Shown here: positions 19,699 to 30,322 of the stretch, in pieces
Layout of the letters: each line of letters begins with the position of its first letter
Position numbering within the stretch: the first letter of the stretch is position 1
From: Thiohalocapsa sp. PB-PSB1
GTDB lineage: Bacteria; Pseudomonadota; Gammaproteobacteria; Chromatiales; Chromatiaceae
Direction: 5' to 3'
DNA length: 64,000 nucleotides
Assembly: GCA_016745215.1 (NCBI GenBank)
Contig: CP050890.1
Coordinates: 4,340,001-4,404,000, forward strand
Position numbers and translations under genes: made by a program
The notes under the pieces: model-generated
What the model saw: the letters and a program-made list of their open reading frames with translations, nothing else
The model's database searches: none
What the model was told of the DNA's origin: nothing

Positions 19699-21510
19699 TC
19701 AGCCGGCATTATCTTTGCCCGTCTGAAGAACCGCAAGGAAGGCTTCCTGCGGAATCTCTACACGACCGACTTGTTTCATACGCTTTTTGCCGGCTTTTTG
19801 CTTTTCCAGCAATTTACGTTTGCGCGTTACATCACCGCCATAGCACTTGGCGGTGACGTTCTTGCGCAACGCTTTGACGGTGGTCCGGGCGATGACCTTG
19901 GTGCCAATCGCAGCCTGGATTGCAACCTCATACATCTGACGTGGAATCAGCTCTTTCATGCGCTCGGTCAGCTCACGACCACGCGCTTGCGAATAACTGC
20001 GGTGCACGATCAGCGACAATGCGTCGACGCGCTCGCCATTGATCAGGATATCCAGCTTCACCAAGTCAGCGACCTGAAAGCGCTTTAATTCATATTCAAA
20101 GGATGCGTAACCGCGGCTCACGGACTTGAGCCGATCGAAAAAATCCAGTACCACTTCGTTCAACGGTAACTCGTAGGCTAATTGCACCTGACCGCCCAGG
20201 TATTGAATCTGTTTCTGCACGCCGCGCTTGTCGATGCACAGACTGATCACTCCGCCGAGCAAATCCTGAGGTACCAGAATATGCGCTTCGATGATGGGCT
20301 CCCGGATCTCCCGGATCTTGCCGGATTCGGGTAAGTTAGCGGGATTGTCAACCTTGACGATCTGACCGTCAGCCTGCAGAACTTCATAGACTACCGTGGG
20401 AGCGGTGGTGATCAGGTCCAGATCGTATTCACGCTCCAGTCGTTCCTGGATGATGTCCATGTGCAACAATCCCAGGAAGCCGCAGCGGAAGCCGAAGCCT
20501 AGAGCTTGAGAGGTTTCGGGCTCGTAGAACAGCGCCGAATCGTTCAGGCGCAGCTTGCGCAAGGCGTCGCGCAGGTTTTCGTAGTCATCGGAAGAAACCG
20601 GATACAAGCCGGCAAATACGCGTGGTTTTACCTCCCGGAAGCCTGGAAGGCGTTTATCCGCAGGTCGATCGGCGCCGGTCACCGTATCACCCACCGGCGC
20701 GCCGTCGATTTCCTTGATGCCAGCCACCAAAAAGCCGACCTCACCCGGACCCAACATGGCCCGTTCGGTCTTCTTCGGTGTGAACACGCCGATACTGTCC
20801 GCCTGATGTACGCGACCGGTGGACATAACTTGAATCTTAGCGCGCTTTTTCAGCCTGCCATGCATGACGCGGATAAGCGATACGACACCGACGTAGGAAT
20901 CGAACCAGGAATCGATGATCAATGCTTGCAGCGGCGCATCCGGCTCGCCCTGCGGAGGCGGCACCTTGGCTACCAGCATTTCCAGAAGATCGGGAATGCC
21001 CTCTCCGGTCTTTGCGCTGACGCGCAAAGCATCGGTAGCGTCCAGACCGATGATTTCCTCGATCTCGCGAAGCACCCGATCCGGCTCCGCCGAAGGCAAG
21101 TCGATTTTGTTGAGTACTGGGAGCACCTCGAGCCCAAGATCGATGGCGGTATAGCAATTGGCCACGCTTTGCGCTTCAACCCCCTGGGCGGCATCTACCA
21201 CCAACAGCGCACCTTCGCAAGCGGCCAGCGAGCGAGATACTTCGTAGGAGAAGTCAACGTGCCCTGGCGTGTCGATGAAGTTGAGTTCATAGATCTGTCC
21301 ATCTCTGGCTGGATAGTCGAGGGTAACGCTCTGCGCCTTGATGGTGATGCCACGCTCACGCTCGAGATCCATTGAATCAAGCACCTGCGCCGACATTTCA
21401 CGCTCGCTCAACGAGCCGCAATGCTGTATGAATCGATCGGCAATGGTCGACTTGCCATGATCGATATGGGCAATGATGGAAAAATTACGAATGGATTTGA
21501 GTTCCGGCAT
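19699..21510 (-). CDS. lepA: Elongation factor 4 (back-translocase LepA)
   Basis: This 603-residue translational GTPase has a G domain with [29 protein letters not shown] and [11 protein letters not shown]-like domains II, III and V follow, then the LepA-specific C-terminal domain ending [23 protein letters not shown]. The family acts on stalled or mistranslocated ribosomes and in ribosome assembly. It is the first gene of the lepA-lepB group. An intact copy of the dispersed repeat sits between it and mucD. Confidence 0.96.
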   Translation of the reverse strand: MPELKSIRNFSIIAHIDHGKSTIADRFIQHCGSLSEREMSAQVLDSMDLERERGITIKAQSVTLDYPARDGQIYELNFIDTPGHVDFSYEVSRSLAACEGALLVVDAAQGVEAQSVANCYTAIDLGLEVLPVLNKIDLPSAEPDRVLREIEEIIGLDATDALRVSAKTGEGIPDLLEMLVAKVPPPQGEPDAPLQALIIDSWFDSYVGVVSLIRVMHGRLKKRAKIQVMSTGRVHQADSIGVFTPKKTERAMLGPGEVGFLVAGIKEIDGAPVGDTVTGADRPADKRLPGFREVKPRVFAGLYPVSSDDYENLRDALRKLRLNDSALFYEPETSQALGFGFRCGFLGLLHMDIIQERLEREYDLDLITTAPTVVYEVLQADGQIVKVDNPANLPESGKIREIREPIIEAHILVPQDLLGGVISLCIDKRGVQKQIQYLGGQVQLAYELPLNEVVLDFFDRLKSVSRGYASFEYELKRFQVADLVKLDILINGERVDALSLIVHRSYSQARGRELTERMKELIPRQMYEVAIQAAIGTKVIARTTVKALRKNVTAKCYGGDVTRKRKLLEKQKAGKKRMKQVGRVEIPQEAFLAVLQTGKDNAG

Positions 21511-21647
21511 CAGTGGATACTGATCCTTTCAGTAACGAGCGTTGGAGCGCCATTGGGGCGCAAGTTGTCGTTTGGCTTTATCAGCAATAGGATTGTACAG
21601 TTTGCCAACTTGCCGCTTTTCCGCGAGGTTTATTGGAGAGCGAGAAC

Positions 21648-21810
21648 TAAGGCGATTTACCTGGAGAAACATACCACTTGGCTTATCTTCTCATGCGCCT
21701 TTTTTGTCGCGGCAACCCGCCCATGGAGCAGCTATGGACGGGTTGCCGCTTCGCGAAGGCAAACGAGAATCTAGCGCTAGTTGGTCTGTTTCTCTCCGGC
21801 AATCGCCTAA
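21648..21810. repeat. Dispersed palindromic repeat, intact 163-base copy
   Basis: The left arm TAAGGCGATTTACCTGGAGA and the right arm (minus strand TTAGGCGATTGCCGGAGAGA) are imperfect inverted repeats that continue for about 35 bases. The centre folds into its own hairpin (GGCAACCCGCCCAT...ATGGACGGGTTGCC). The copy at 32794-32956 has exactly the same length and plan. It contains no credible reading frame. This one lies between lepA and mucD, 28 bases from the mucD stop. Confidence 0.8.
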
Positions 21811-21838
21811 ATCGGATCTTCAGCATCGATTGCGCTGC

Positions 21839-23302
21839 CTATTCCATCGGAATCCGAATCGGATAGAACATGCGCCCGTCTCCGCGCTGCACCAGTACCG
21901 CAACCAGTTGGCCTCCCTTAACCCCATCCAGCAAAGCGCGAAACTGCTGGGAATCGGTAACCGGCTGGTTGTGGAATGCAATGATGATATCGCCGGCACG
22001 AATGCCGCCTTGCTGTGCGGAACCTTCCTCGACGCTTTCGACTAAAACACCACCATGCTCCTCACTCAAGCCAAGCGGCTGGCGATCGTCATCGTTCAGA
22101 TCCCGCACGACAAGCCCAAGGCGATTCGCCGCGGCCGGTTCTACCTGGCCCGCGGCCACAACGATCTCGCTATCGTCCGGCAGTTCGGCCAAAGTAACCG
22201 GCAGGTCAAGAATCTCGCCCGAGCGTAGCACCTGAAGCCTGGCCTCTGTGCCTACCTTGGTCACACCGACCAATGGTGGAAGATTGCTGGAAGTCACAAT
22301 ATCTTTGCCATTGAAGCTAAGCACGATGTCGCCGGCAAGTAAGCCTGCGGCCTCGGCTGGGCTGTCCGGCAACACCTGTGCAACTAACGCCCCTTGAGGA
22401 TGGCGCAGGCCGAAGGGCTCGGCTAATTCTCTGGTCACGTCCTGGATCAGCACGCCCAGCCAGCCTCTACTGACACGCCCCTTCTCTTTGAGTTGCTCCA
22501 CAACATCCATCGCAACTTCAATAGGTATGGCAAAAGATAGGCCCATAAAGCCACCAGTGCGGCTGTAAATCTGCGAATTCACACCGATCACCTCGCCAGC
22601 AAGGTTAAATAATGGACCACCGGAATTGCCAGGATTGATGGCAACATCGGTCTGAATGAAGGGTACATAGTTCTCGCTTGGCAGGCTGCGACCTTTGGCG
22701 CTGACGATACCTGCTGTTGCAGAGTGGTCGAAACCGAATGGCGAACCAATCGCTAGAACCCACTCACCAACCTTCAAATCTGCCGCGGAGCCGATACGTG
22801 CGCTTGGCAGGTCGTTGCCGTCAATCTTCAGAAGCGCGATATCGCTACGCCCGTCCGCGCCGATCACTTGCGCGACAAACTCACGCCGATCGCTGGTTCG
22901 AACGATAATCTCGTCAGCTGCTTCGACAACATGGGAATTGGTTAGCACGTAACCGTCCGAGGACACGATCAAACCAGAGCCGAGCGAGCGACCTTGCCCG
23001 AGGTCTTCGGGAATCTGCCCTTCATCACCGAAGAATCTTTGGAAGAAGTCATATAAAGGGCTGTCCTCAGACAATCCTTCCTCTGCACCGAAATCCTGCG
23101 GCCCGGAAACATCATCCTGTTTAGTACTGATGTTGACGACGACAGGACCGTTATTCTCAACCAAACTGGTGAAGTCCGGCAGTGCATAAGCGCTCGTCCT
23201 TGCCGTGGAGGCAGACGGATCACCGCTCGACGCCGACACCGCGGACCAGGAAGTGGCGCAGAGCATCAGTATAGAGGCGAGCAAAGCAGGCAAATTATGC
23301 AT
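21839..23302 (-). CDS. mucD: Periplasmic serine protease/chaperone of the DegP family (MucD)
   Basis: The 487-residue protein has a signal peptide (MHNLPALLASILMLCATSWSA) and a trypsin-like domain with the triad in TNSHVVEAADEI (His), GRSDIALLKI (Asp) and NPGNSGGPLFN (Ser). Two PDZ domains follow (about residues 280-370 and 390-480). It degrades or refolds misfolded envelope proteins. Its place after rseC in the rpoE operon is that of mucD in Pseudomonas. A 215-base gap to rseC leaves room for its own promoter. Confidence 0.94.
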   Translation of the reverse strand: MHNLPALLASILMLCATSWSAVSASSGDPSASTARTSAYALPDFTSLVENNGPVVVNISTKQDDVSGPQDFGAEEGLSEDSPLYDFFQRFFGDEGQIPEDLGQGRSLGSGLIVSSDGYVLTNSHVVEAADEIIVRTSDRREFVAQVIGADGRSDIALLKIDGNDLPSARIGSAADLKVGEWVLAIGSPFGFDHSATAGIVSAKGRSLPSENYVPFIQTDVAINPGNSGGPLFNLAGEVIGVNSQIYSRTGGFMGLSFAIPIEVAMDVVEQLKEKGRVSRGWLGVLIQDVTRELAEPFGLRHPQGALVAQVLPDSPAEAAGLLAGDIVLSFNGKDIVTSSNLPPLVGVTKVGTEARLQVLRSGEILDLPVTLAELPDDSEIVVAAGQVEPAAANRLGLVVRDLNDDDRQPLGLSEEHGGVLVESVEEGSAQQGGIRAGDIIIAFHNQPVTDSQQFRALLDGVKGGQLVAVLVQRGDGRMFYPIRIPME

Positions 23303-23517
23303 GGAGATTTGGTCGTGGCGTTGCGAGGGTTATCGCGACATGTACTATCAGTCGCCGCGGGAATACTCACCGGGAAACAACCGCGGGTGGCGGAAACGGG
23401 GAACTCAAACGCTAAGATAGCAGACCTGCGGCGCGTTGGGTCGAATAATGGCCCAATTGGGCTGCGGACCACGCCGTTGTTCGATAGCTGGGCGCCCCAT
23501 GGGTCGCAATGCGATGG

Positions 23518-24024
23518 TCATGATTGACTTTCGACATTGCTTGGAAGTGCGCGACGCAGCAAGACTGGCATCAGTTGAGGATTGGTGGCAATTCGGGTTG
23601 CATAAGACCTAGACCATTGAAAAGCGAGCACAAAGCCAGCTACTCCACCGAACAGGCTGGCATGTTCAGTAGAGATCAGGGTGGAGGTCAGGTCAGTATT
23701 TACCACGAATTGTTCGCTGCCAACGGCGCCCAGGATGAGTCCGATCAGCGGTAGAAGATAAGTCGATGCAGCCGTTCTCAATAAGACTGCCTCTGGCACC
23801 CCGACGATGACTTGCTCACCAACGCTGGCATCAATCAAATTAGCAACGCGAAGTCGTGAAGGCCGCCTACCCAGAAAGCGCTCCAGAAGCGAGGTTCCGC
23901 AAGCAGCTCTGACTCCACAACCACTGCATGCGCCCCGGTGTTGCGCTTCAACCTCAACAAATTCGCTGTTGCCGGCGATGACAACGACGCGTTCTTCAAT
24001 CAAGCGGATATCTCCTGTCAGCAA
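23518..24024 (-). CDS. rseC: RseC/MucC family membrane protein
   Basis: The 168-residue protein has a cytoplasmic N-terminal part with the Cys cluster GACSGCGVRAACGTSLLERF. Two membrane segments follow (about residues 83-103 and 120-137, YLLPLIGLILGAVG and LFGGVAGFVLAFQW). The family is a modulator of the sigma-E regulon and, in other contexts, part of the SoxR-reducing machinery. It follows rseB closely in the rpoE operon. Confidence 0.9.
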   Translation of the reverse strand: MLTGDIRLIEERVVVIAGNSEFVEVEAQHRGACSGCGVRAACGTSLLERFLGRRPSRLRVANLIDASVGEQVIVGVPEAVLLRTAASTYLLPLIGLILGAVGSEQFVVNTDLTSTLISTEHASLFGGVAGFVLAFQWSRSYATRIATNPQLMPVLLRRALPSNVESQS

Positions 24025-24050
24025 GTCGTATCGAATTGCCTAGAATTATA

Positions 24051-25190
24051 TCATCGGGCCTCGCTTTTGGTGCGTGCTTGCATTAAGCCATCGAACAGCA
24101 TCTGCACAGTCGGTTCTGGCACTTCGCCAATGACAATAACGTGCTGGCCCTCCACGCGACCTCCGACGGCATTGATTGCTCCAATTTCTGTCGTTCCAAG
24201 CAAGACCTCGTCGGTGACCGTCTGGATGTACACGGAAACGCTTGCGATGCCGTCACTCACCATGAGATGCTCGGTTGCCATATCTGAAATACCCGGCCGA
24301 GTGCTTGCAGATATTTCAAACCCCGGGGGCATTTTGCTCAGTGTCCACTTGACTTCGTGTGCCACCGGATCACGAATGAGGCCATCGACCTTTGCCTCCT
24401 CCGCTGCTGCTCGAGAGACGCCTAGATCAGACTTTTTACTCGTCTTGATTGTCGCACCATTCAGCGTATTTGGAGTATTTGTAGGTACACGCCCAGGGGC
24501 GACTGGTCGAACCTCGAGGTTGGTAAACATCACCTGTTCTATGGGCGCCACAGCAGCACCAATGAGATCGCTCTTAAGAGGTAACCCCGTCACACGATCG
24601 ATAGAGTATCGATGGCCATAACGATAATGATCTGTCGGCAGGATGCCGACGACGTCAGTCTCGCGACCTGCAACACGCGACTCGCCGAGCAGAATCATTT
24701 GGTAGTGTTTCCGAATGTGTTCGAAGTCCCAGGATCTGACGCGCAGCACGCGATTAACGCCGGCAGTCCTTGGTGCGAAAAAGGAATTTGCATCAGACAG
24801 CATACAAGCGACGCCGCGCTCGTTGCGAGCCATGGCGCGTATTGGGCCGCTCAGAGCCAGTAAACTCTCGGTTGCAATACCACTGTTCATGCGCCGGGCA
24901 ATGCGCAATGTCGCAAGGTGATGGCCGTGGAGATAGACAAGCGTACCATCGTACTCGAGCCGATCTTGCGCCAGAGTCATGCGTTCAAGCAAGGACTCTG
25001 CGGTGGAATCTTGCGACTTGTCGATTAATCGGTTGACATGGCGCACGGCGGAGGGTCGGTCTATAATGGACTGTCCGCCCAGGGATGGAGCTACAATGGA
25101 GGCGAGAATCGCATAGATCGCCAATGGTATGATGATCCGCGCGGGAGGAGACGAAGAGATACTCCTCGGTCTTGCATGCACCACGTTCAA
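24051..25190 (-). CDS. rseB: Sigma-E regulatory periplasmic protein RseB/MucB
   Basis: RseB binds the periplasmic part of RseA and shields it from DegS-type cleavage, sensing lipoprotein or LPS signals. The 379-residue protein has an N-terminal hydrophobic export segment (RIIIPLAIYAILASIVAPSLGG). A LolA-like lipid-binding domain follows (LERMTLAQDRLEYDGTLVYLHG...), then the smaller C-terminal domain after an apparent linker near residue 240. Its start overlaps the rseA stop by four bases (ATGA), so translation is coupled. Confidence 0.92.
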   Translation of the reverse strand: MNVVHARPRSISSSPPARIIIPLAIYAILASIVAPSLGGQSIIDRPSAVRHVNRLIDKSQDSTAESLLERMTLAQDRLEYDGTLVYLHGHHLATLRIARRMNSGIATESLLALSGPIRAMARNERGVACMLSDANSFFAPRTAGVNRVLRVRSWDFEHIRKHYQMILLGESRVAGRETDVVGILPTDHYRYGHRYSIDRVTGLPLKSDLIGAAVAPIEQVMFTNLEVRPVAPGRVPTNTPNTLNGATIKTSKKSDLGVSRAAAEEAKVDGLIRDPVAHEVKWTLSKMPPGFEISASTRPGISDMATEHLMVSDGIASVSVYIQTVTDEVLLGTTEIGAINAVGGRVEGQHVIVIGEVPEPTVQMLFDGLMQARTKSEAR

Positions 25191-25726
25191 GGTTGACCCT
25201 CGTAGCCGATGACCGGTACATAGGATGCTACCCCAGTTATGCCAGGGCCCCCAGCGCGTTCCTGATGATCCACGATCAGCTGATCCAGTTTGGCGCGTGG
25301 TAGCGGACTATCCCGCTGCCATCTTTGTTCAGGTTCTCTGGTGGCAGAGTCTGGTGCTGTGGTCGCTATTGGAGCAACTTTAACGACGCTCTTTTCCGGC
25401 AACAAAACGAGGGCGATTAAGGCAAGTCCAGCGGCAAGTGCAACTCCTAAGGGTACGGTTAAACCTATCCGCCATCTGCTTATTCCGCGATGTTTCAGCG
25501 ATGACCGGGGATCGAATAGTGGGGACTTATGGCTTGGATCAGCCTGACTGCGAATATCGTAGCGGATTGTTTCCTGGCGTATTCCTTGCCCGATTAACAG
25601 ATAGCGCTTCCAGGTCTGTTGTAGTTGTACATCTTCCAGCAAACAATCGATGGCTCGAGACAGTTCCGCCTCACTGCACTCGCCATCCATCAGTTGGGAT
25701 ATCAGCCGTCGTTGTTCATCGTTCAT
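25187..25726 (-). CDS. rseA: Anti-sigma-E factor RseA/MucA
   Basis: The 179-residue anti-sigma factor has a cytoplasmic sigma-binding N terminus (RRLISQLMDGECSEAELSRAIDCLL...QTWKRYLLIGQGIR), a single membrane segment (about residues 92-109, VPLGVALAAGLALIALVLLP) and a periplasmic tail. Regulated proteolysis of this protein frees RpoE. It lies directly after rpoE and overlaps rseB. Confidence 0.92.
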   Translation of the reverse strand: MNDEQRRLISQLMDGECSEAELSRAIDCLLEDVQLQQTWKRYLLIGQGIRQETIRYDIRSQADPSHKSPLFDPRSSLKHRGISRWRIGLTVPLGVALAAGLALIALVLLPEKSVVKVAPIATTAPDSATREPEQRWQRDSPLPRAKLDQLIVDHQERAGGPGITGVASYVPVIGYEGQP

Positions 25727-25779
25727 ACATATCGACTCTGGGGATATCTGGCTGAAGTAAGGCGGAAGGCGGATCTGAA

Positions 25780-26358
25780 TCAGGAGTTCAGGAGCGGTCT
25801 CAGACGCTTATCAATTACCTCTCGGGCACGAAAGATTCTGGAACGTACAGTACCGATCGGGCAGGCCATCGCAATGGCGATTTCCTCGTAGCTCATGCCT
25901 TCGAGTTCACGTAATACAATGGCAGTTCGCAGGTCTTCCTGTAATCCGTCTAATGCCTTCTGCACATTGTCAGCGATCTCACCGCTCAGCAGTTCTCCCT
26001 CCGGGGTGGAGGTTTCATGTAATTTTCCCCCAACATCTGTCTGTTCAGCAAGCTCCATCTCGATGTCTTCTCCCGGCGGTCGCCGACTCTGTGCGAGCAG
26101 ATGATTTTTAACCGTGTTGATCGCTATACGGTATAACCAGGTGTAAAAGGCACTCTCGCCGCGAAATCCTGGTAGTGCTCGATAGGCCTTGATGAAGGCG
26201 TCCTGTGTCACATCCAAGACTTCAGCATTATCCCGGAGGTAGCGGGAAATCAGGTTTGCAATGCGCTGCTGATACTTGAGTACGAGCACGTCGAATGCCC
26301 GCGAGTCGCCAGCTTGCGTACGCTCCACCAACACTTGATCGACCTCTCGTTCAGTCAT
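25780..26358 (-). CDS. rpoE: Extracytoplasmic-function sigma factor RpoE (AlgU)
   Basis: The 192-residue sigma factor directs the envelope-stress response. Region 2 includes YQQRIANLISRYLRDNAEVLDVTQDAFIKAYRALPGFRGESAFYTWLYRIAINTVKN (seen in pieces). Region 4 includes LRELEGMSYEEIAIAMACPIGTVRSRIFRARE. The frame is open to 26415, but the ATG at 26358 is preceded by a good ribosome site (AAGGTGG) and gives the standard length. It is the first gene of rpoE-rseA-rseB-rseC-mucD, and probably activates its own transcription from the promoter at 26487-26514. Confidence 0.95.
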   Translation of the reverse strand: MTEREVDQVLVERTQAGDSRAFDVLVLKYQQRIANLISRYLRDNAEVLDVTQDAFIKAYRALPGFRGESAFYTWLYRIAINTVKNHLLAQSRRPPGEDIEMELAEQTDVGGKLHETSTPEGELLSGEIADNVQKALDGLQEDLRTAIVLRELEGMSYEEIAIAMACPIGTVRSRIFRAREVIDKRLRPLLNS

Positions 26359-26486
26359 ATTCGCCACCTTCCCGTGACTTGTGTCGGCTTTTCGATGGCA
26401 TTGACAGTCGTCCAATACGTAAAGTTCATTGTAATTTCTGTCTGGTTATTACTAGCCAGGCTTTTGTTGGTCTGCTGCGCTAGCGC

Positions 26487-26514
26487 TTAGCGTTGGTCTG
26501 AGCAATGAGGTTCC
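26487..26514 (-). promoter_or_regulatory. Candidate sigma-E promoter upstream of rpoE
   Basis: On the minus strand GGAACCT is followed by exactly 16 bases and then GCTAA. This is close to the sigma-E consensus GGAACTT-N16-TCTGA/TCTAA, about 130 bases before the rpoE start. Autoregulation of rpoE from such a site is the rule in relatives. The 327-base space also holds the divergent nadB promoter. Confidence 0.45.
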
Positions 26515-26742
26515 AAGCTCTGCTCTGATAAGGTCTAGATATGCGGACGATGGAAGGGATCAAAATGCTAGAACCGAGGTGTGAACAGAATCTGAACAGG
26601 TGTATTGATCGTTGTATGGCGTCTGAATATGATATGAAAAGATGAGTAAGCCCGACTTCGTAACAAATAGGCGACGAACCCGCGAGCTTGCGGCATACTC
26701 TGAAAATAATCCAATCATCTGGCCCAGCCGCGACCTAAACTG

Positions 26743-28398
26743 ATGGCAGAAATGTGCACAATTCATAGACACGACGTACTCATCATCGGCAGCGGTGCCG
26801 CAGGCCTGAGCCTGGCACTGCGGCTGCGCTCCGACCTCTCCATTGCGGTCACATCAAAACGTGAGTTGCGCGAAGGCAATACGTTATATGCACAGGGTGG
26901 TATTTCAGCGGTCTTGGATGCGGGCGACTCGGTCGAGTCGCATGTTCGTGACACACTAAACGCTGGCGCAGGGCTCTGCGATGTGGATATGGTACGTCTA
27001 GCGGTACAACGTGGCCCGACGAATATTCGCTGGCTGCTGAAAAAAGGCGTGCAATTTACCCGCGATGAGCACGCACGGGGCGCCGATGGCTATCATTTGA
27101 CTCGAGAAGGCGGGCACACCCACCGTAGGGTGGTACATGCAGCAGATGCCACCGGCCGAGCTGTGGAGGACACATTGGAGGGACGGGTCCGCGCTCTTTC
27201 CAATGTCGCACTGTTCGAATATCACGCAGCGATCGATCTGATCAGCGCGAACAAATTCAATTCGGATCGCTCCACTACTGCCGATAATCGCTGTATCGGC
27301 GCGTACATTTTGGATGAACAATCTGGTCAGGTTGGAACTTTTTTGGCCCGCTTTGTGGTTATTGCCACGGGCGGCGCCAGTAAGGTTTATCTCTACACGA
27401 GCAATCCTGATGTAGCTACCGGCGATGGCATTGCTATGGCTTGGCGAGCTGGCTGCCGGGTCGCCAACATGGAATTCATCCAGTTTCATCCTACCTGTTT
27501 GTATCATCCGCAAGCCAAGTCCTTCCTGATCACGGAGGCACTACGTGGAGAAGGTGCTCGTCTACTCTTGCCAAATGGCGACCGCTTTATGCTGCGCTTC
27601 GACAAGCGAGCAGAACTTGCCCCACGCGACATCGTTGCACGCGCGATTGACCATGAGATGAAGCGTGTTGGCAGCAAGTATGTTTTGCTCGATATCTCCC
27701 ATCGTGACGCTGACTTCGTGCGCGCACATTTTCCAACGATCCATGCTCGCTGTATGGAGCTTGGGATCGACATGACCCGCGAGCCGATTCCAGTGGTTCC
27801 AGCCGCCCATTATACCTGCGGCGGCGTGGTGACCGATGCGCGAGCACGCACCGACGTGCCCGGCTTGTATGCAATCGGAGAAACCGCATACACGGGACTT
27901 CATGGGGCCAATCGCATGGCCAGTAACTCGCTGCTGGAATGCCTGGTCTTCAGCGAATTGGCGGCAGCCGATATTGAAGCCATCTATGCCGCATCTTCCC
28001 CCGTCGATGACGTACCGCCATGGGACGCGAGCCGAGTCACGGAACCGGATGAAGAAGTTGTCATCTCCCACAACTGGGAGGAATTGCGGCGGTTCATGTG
28101 GGACTATGTGGGCATCGTGCGCACGAATAAGCGTTTGCAGCGTGCAAAGCGGCGCATCGATCTACTGCGTCAGGAGATTATCGAAAATTATAGCAACTTT
28201 CGCGTCGAGACCAATCTGCTAGAACTGCGCAATCTGGTGGAGGTCGCTGATCTGATCGTGCAGTCAGCACAGCGTCGTCGCGAGAGCCGCGGCCTGCACT
28301 ACACCCTCGATTTTCCAAGCAAGGACCGCAGTCAGTTATCTCCCACAGTCTTGATACCTGACCGCTATCAGCCTCGTCCCGAGACGCAAGACGGCTGA
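26743..28398 (+). CDS. nadB: L-aspartate oxidase
   Basis: NadB oxidises L-aspartate to iminoaspartate, the first step of de novo NAD synthesis, with quinolinate synthase NadA downstream in the pathway. The 551-residue flavoprotein has the N-terminal dinucleotide fold [17 protein letters not shown], the FAD-linked [11 protein letters not shown], the active-site segment [22 protein letters not shown] and the C-terminal [15 protein letters not shown] helical domain. It is transcribed away from rpoE, the common gammaproteobacterial layout. ATG 26752 could also serve as start. Confidence 0.96.
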   Translation: MAEMCTIHRHDVLIIGSGAAGLSLALRLRSDLSIAVTSKRELREGNTLYAQGGISAVLDAGDSVESHVRDTLNAGAGLCDVDMVRLAVQRGPTNIRWLLKKGVQFTRDEHARGADGYHLTREGGHTHRRVVHAADATGRAVEDTLEGRVRALSNVALFEYHAAIDLISANKFNSDRSTTADNRCIGAYILDEQSGQVGTFLARFVVIATGGASKVYLYTSNPDVATGDGIAMAWRAGCRVANMEFIQFHPTCLYHPQAKSFLITEALRGEGARLLLPNGDRFMLRFDKRAELAPRDIVARAIDHEMKRVGSKYVLLDISHRDADFVRAHFPTIHARCMELGIDMTREPIPVVPAAHYTCGGVVTDARARTDVPGLYAIGETAYTGLHGANRMASNSLLECLVFSELAAADIEAIYAASSPVDDVPPWDASRVTEPDEEVVISHNWEELRRFMWDYVGIVRTNKRLQRAKRRIDLLRQEIIENYSNFRVETNLLELRNLVEVADLIVQSAQRRRESRGLHYTLDFPSKDRSQLSPTVLIPDRYQPRPETQDG

Positions 28399-28488
28399 GT
28401 GTGATTTAGAGTAAAATGCGATAACCCTTTGGCTATCATGTGGTGGCGGTGAATACAATCTGCCTCGAGTGTTGCATCTTCACACCAC

Positions 28489-29115
28489 ATGATCAAGGAT
28501 TGTATCGTCAAGGATCAGCCCCGCTATAACCAGCCTTACGGAACCAGCGATTTGGCAAAATCTCCCACACCAAGCGGAGATATCGGGCTTGGTGCAGTGC
28601 TTCGGCTTAACAGGATAGTTACAATCGCTACGCTCACAACAACATTGGGGTTCGACGCCGGTGATATAAGACGCGGACCGGTCAAATCCTCTGCCGCCCG
28701 AATTCTCTGTTCCCTGTTCATGGTCGTGCTCGTTTGGTTTTCCTCAAGCCAACTGAGCGCTCAGGAAATCATCGTCAACGCCGATGTTCGGACCGACTCC
28801 CTGTCGCGTAACGAGGCGAGGCTCTTTTTCACCATGCGTTTGCAAGGCTGGCCGGACAAGCGGCCAGTGAAAGTGTTTGTGCTCCCGGACGACAACCCAC
28901 TGCACAGTGCTTTCGCCAAGACCATCTTGGGCTTGTTCCCATATCAGCTGCGCCGGGTCTGGGACAGACAGTTATTCAGCGGCACCGGGCAAGTTCCGAC
29001 CACGGTCGCAAGCGAAGAGGATATGCTGCGTCATGTCACGGCAACCCCCGGCGCCATCGGCTATCTGAGTCGAATTCCGCGCGATGCACGCGTTCGAAGT
29101 ATCGAGGTACGCTGA
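28489..29115 (+). CDS. Small periplasmic phosphate-binding-like protein
   Basis: The 208-residue frame has an internal hydrophobic export segment (SLFMVVLVWFSSSQLSAQ, residues 76-93). A short type 2 periplasmic-binding-like domain follows (EIIVNADVRTDSLSRNEARLFFTMRLQGWPDKRPVKVFVLP...). This is the compact PstS-like family often found next to a barrel protein and a GGDEF protein. The first 75 residues before the export segment look unconserved, so the true start is probably further in, but I see no clear alternative start. Its stop lies two bases before the next start. Confidence 0.7.
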   Translation: MIKDCIVKDQPRYNQPYGTSDLAKSPTPSGDIGLGAVLRLNRIVTIATLTTTLGFDAGDIRRGPVKSSAARILCSLFMVVLVWFSSSQLSAQEIIVNADVRTDSLSRNEARLFFTMRLQGWPDKRPVKVFVLPDDNPLHSAFAKTILGLFPYQLRRVWDRQLFSGTGQVPTTVASEEDMLRHVTATPGAIGYLSRIPRDARVRSIEVR

Positions 29116-29116
29116 C

Positions 29117-30313
29117 ATGGACAATCATCGCTCTTTTATCCTGTGCGTTTTGATGCTGGCCTGTGCGAAGGCACAAGCGACCGAAGGCTTCTGGAATCGG
29201 TTGCAGTTGCACGGGTTCGCCAGCCAAGCCGTAGTGCAAACCAGCGACAATCGCTGGTTTGGCGACAGTGATGGGACTTCCTTCGACTTTACCGAAATAG
29301 GCCTGAATGCATCGCTACGAGTCAACCCAAAAGTCTTGTTTGCCTCGCAGATCTTGTATCGGCGTGCCGGAGATATGTATGACGGCCCAGTGGACCTTGA
29401 TTACGGGCTGATCGACATCACCCCCGTCGCCAATCCGCAAGGCCGCTTCGGGATACGCCTGGGGCGTATCAAGAATCCGCTGGGAATTTATAATGAGACC
29501 CGAGACGTGCCGTTCACGCATCCGGGCATCTTTTTACCCCAGACTGTCTATTTCGATCGGGTGCGCAACCTCGCTCTTTCCACCGATGGCGCCATGATCT
29601 ATGCAGATCGCTACACTAACTACGGAAATCTTGCCTTTACCGTCGGTAACGGCTGGGCCGTGCTGGATGAGAATGTAGAATGGACTTACCTATTTAATGA
29701 TTGGGCTGGGGGCGTAAAAGCAAATAAGACGAGTTGGCTGGCCAGCCTGTGGTACACAGATCTAAGCGAACGACTGAAGGTTGGCCTGAGCGGCGCGACT
29801 CTATCCATCGAATTCGATCCCCAAGACGGTGTCCAGTCTACCCTGGAAAGGGGGCAGACTGACATTGATTACTGGATTGCATCGGTGCAATACAATGCTG
29901 AAAAATGGACCCTGACCACAGAGTTCTCCCGCGAGCCTCTGCGATGGCGCGACTACGGTGAGCTTTTCCAGGATCGGGATGCGACCAGTGAGGGCTGGTA
30001 TATACAGGGTACCCACTCCCTACGCCCCGGTCTGAATCTCATGTTGCGCTACGAAGAAGGCTATAACGATGTCAAAGACCGAAATGGCCGCAAGCGGGAG
30101 GCAGCCACCGCTGGACTGCTGCCGGCCAGCACGGGTTTCTCCAAAATACTCAGTGCCGGTATTCGTTGGGATATCAATCGCCGATGGATGGTGCGCGCCG
30201 AATATGCCTACAACGACGGCACTTTTATCTTGTCTACCCGAGAGAACCCTAACCTCCAGGACCAGGAGCGGTATTGGAACCTATTCTCAGTGCAAGCGGT
30301 ATTTCGCTTCTAA
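29117..30313 (+). CDS. Outer-membrane beta-barrel (porin-like) protein
   Basis: ATG 29117 follows the previous stop within two bases and gives a signal peptide (MDNHRSFILCVLMLACAKAQA). A 398-residue product follows, rich in alternating strands and aromatic residues, ending in the outer-membrane motif SVQAVFRF with terminal Phe. Segments such as GFASQAVVQTSDNRWFG and FGIRLGRIKNPLGIYNETRD are typical of porin-like proteins encoded with GGDEF regulators. Substrate unknown. It forms an apparent operon with the binding protein before it and the GGDEF/EAL gene 9 bases after it. Confidence 0.75.
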   Translation: MDNHRSFILCVLMLACAKAQATEGFWNRLQLHGFASQAVVQTSDNRWFGDSDGTSFDFTEIGLNASLRVNPKVLFASQILYRRAGDMYDGPVDLDYGLIDITPVANPQGRFGIRLGRIKNPLGIYNETRDVPFTHPGIFLPQTVYFDRVRNLALSTDGAMIYADRYTNYGNLAFTVGNGWAVLDENVEWTYLFNDWAGGVKANKTSWLASLWYTDLSERLKVGLSGATLSIEFDPQDGVQSTLERGQTDIDYWIASVQYNAEKWTLTTEFSREPLRWRDYGELFQDRDATSEGWYIQGTHSLRPGLNLMLRYEEGYNDVKDRNGRKREAATAGLLPASTGFSKILSAGIRWDINRRWMVRAEYAYNDGTFILSTRENPNLQDQERYWNLFSVQAVFRF

Positions 30314-30322
30314 ACCGTTCGC

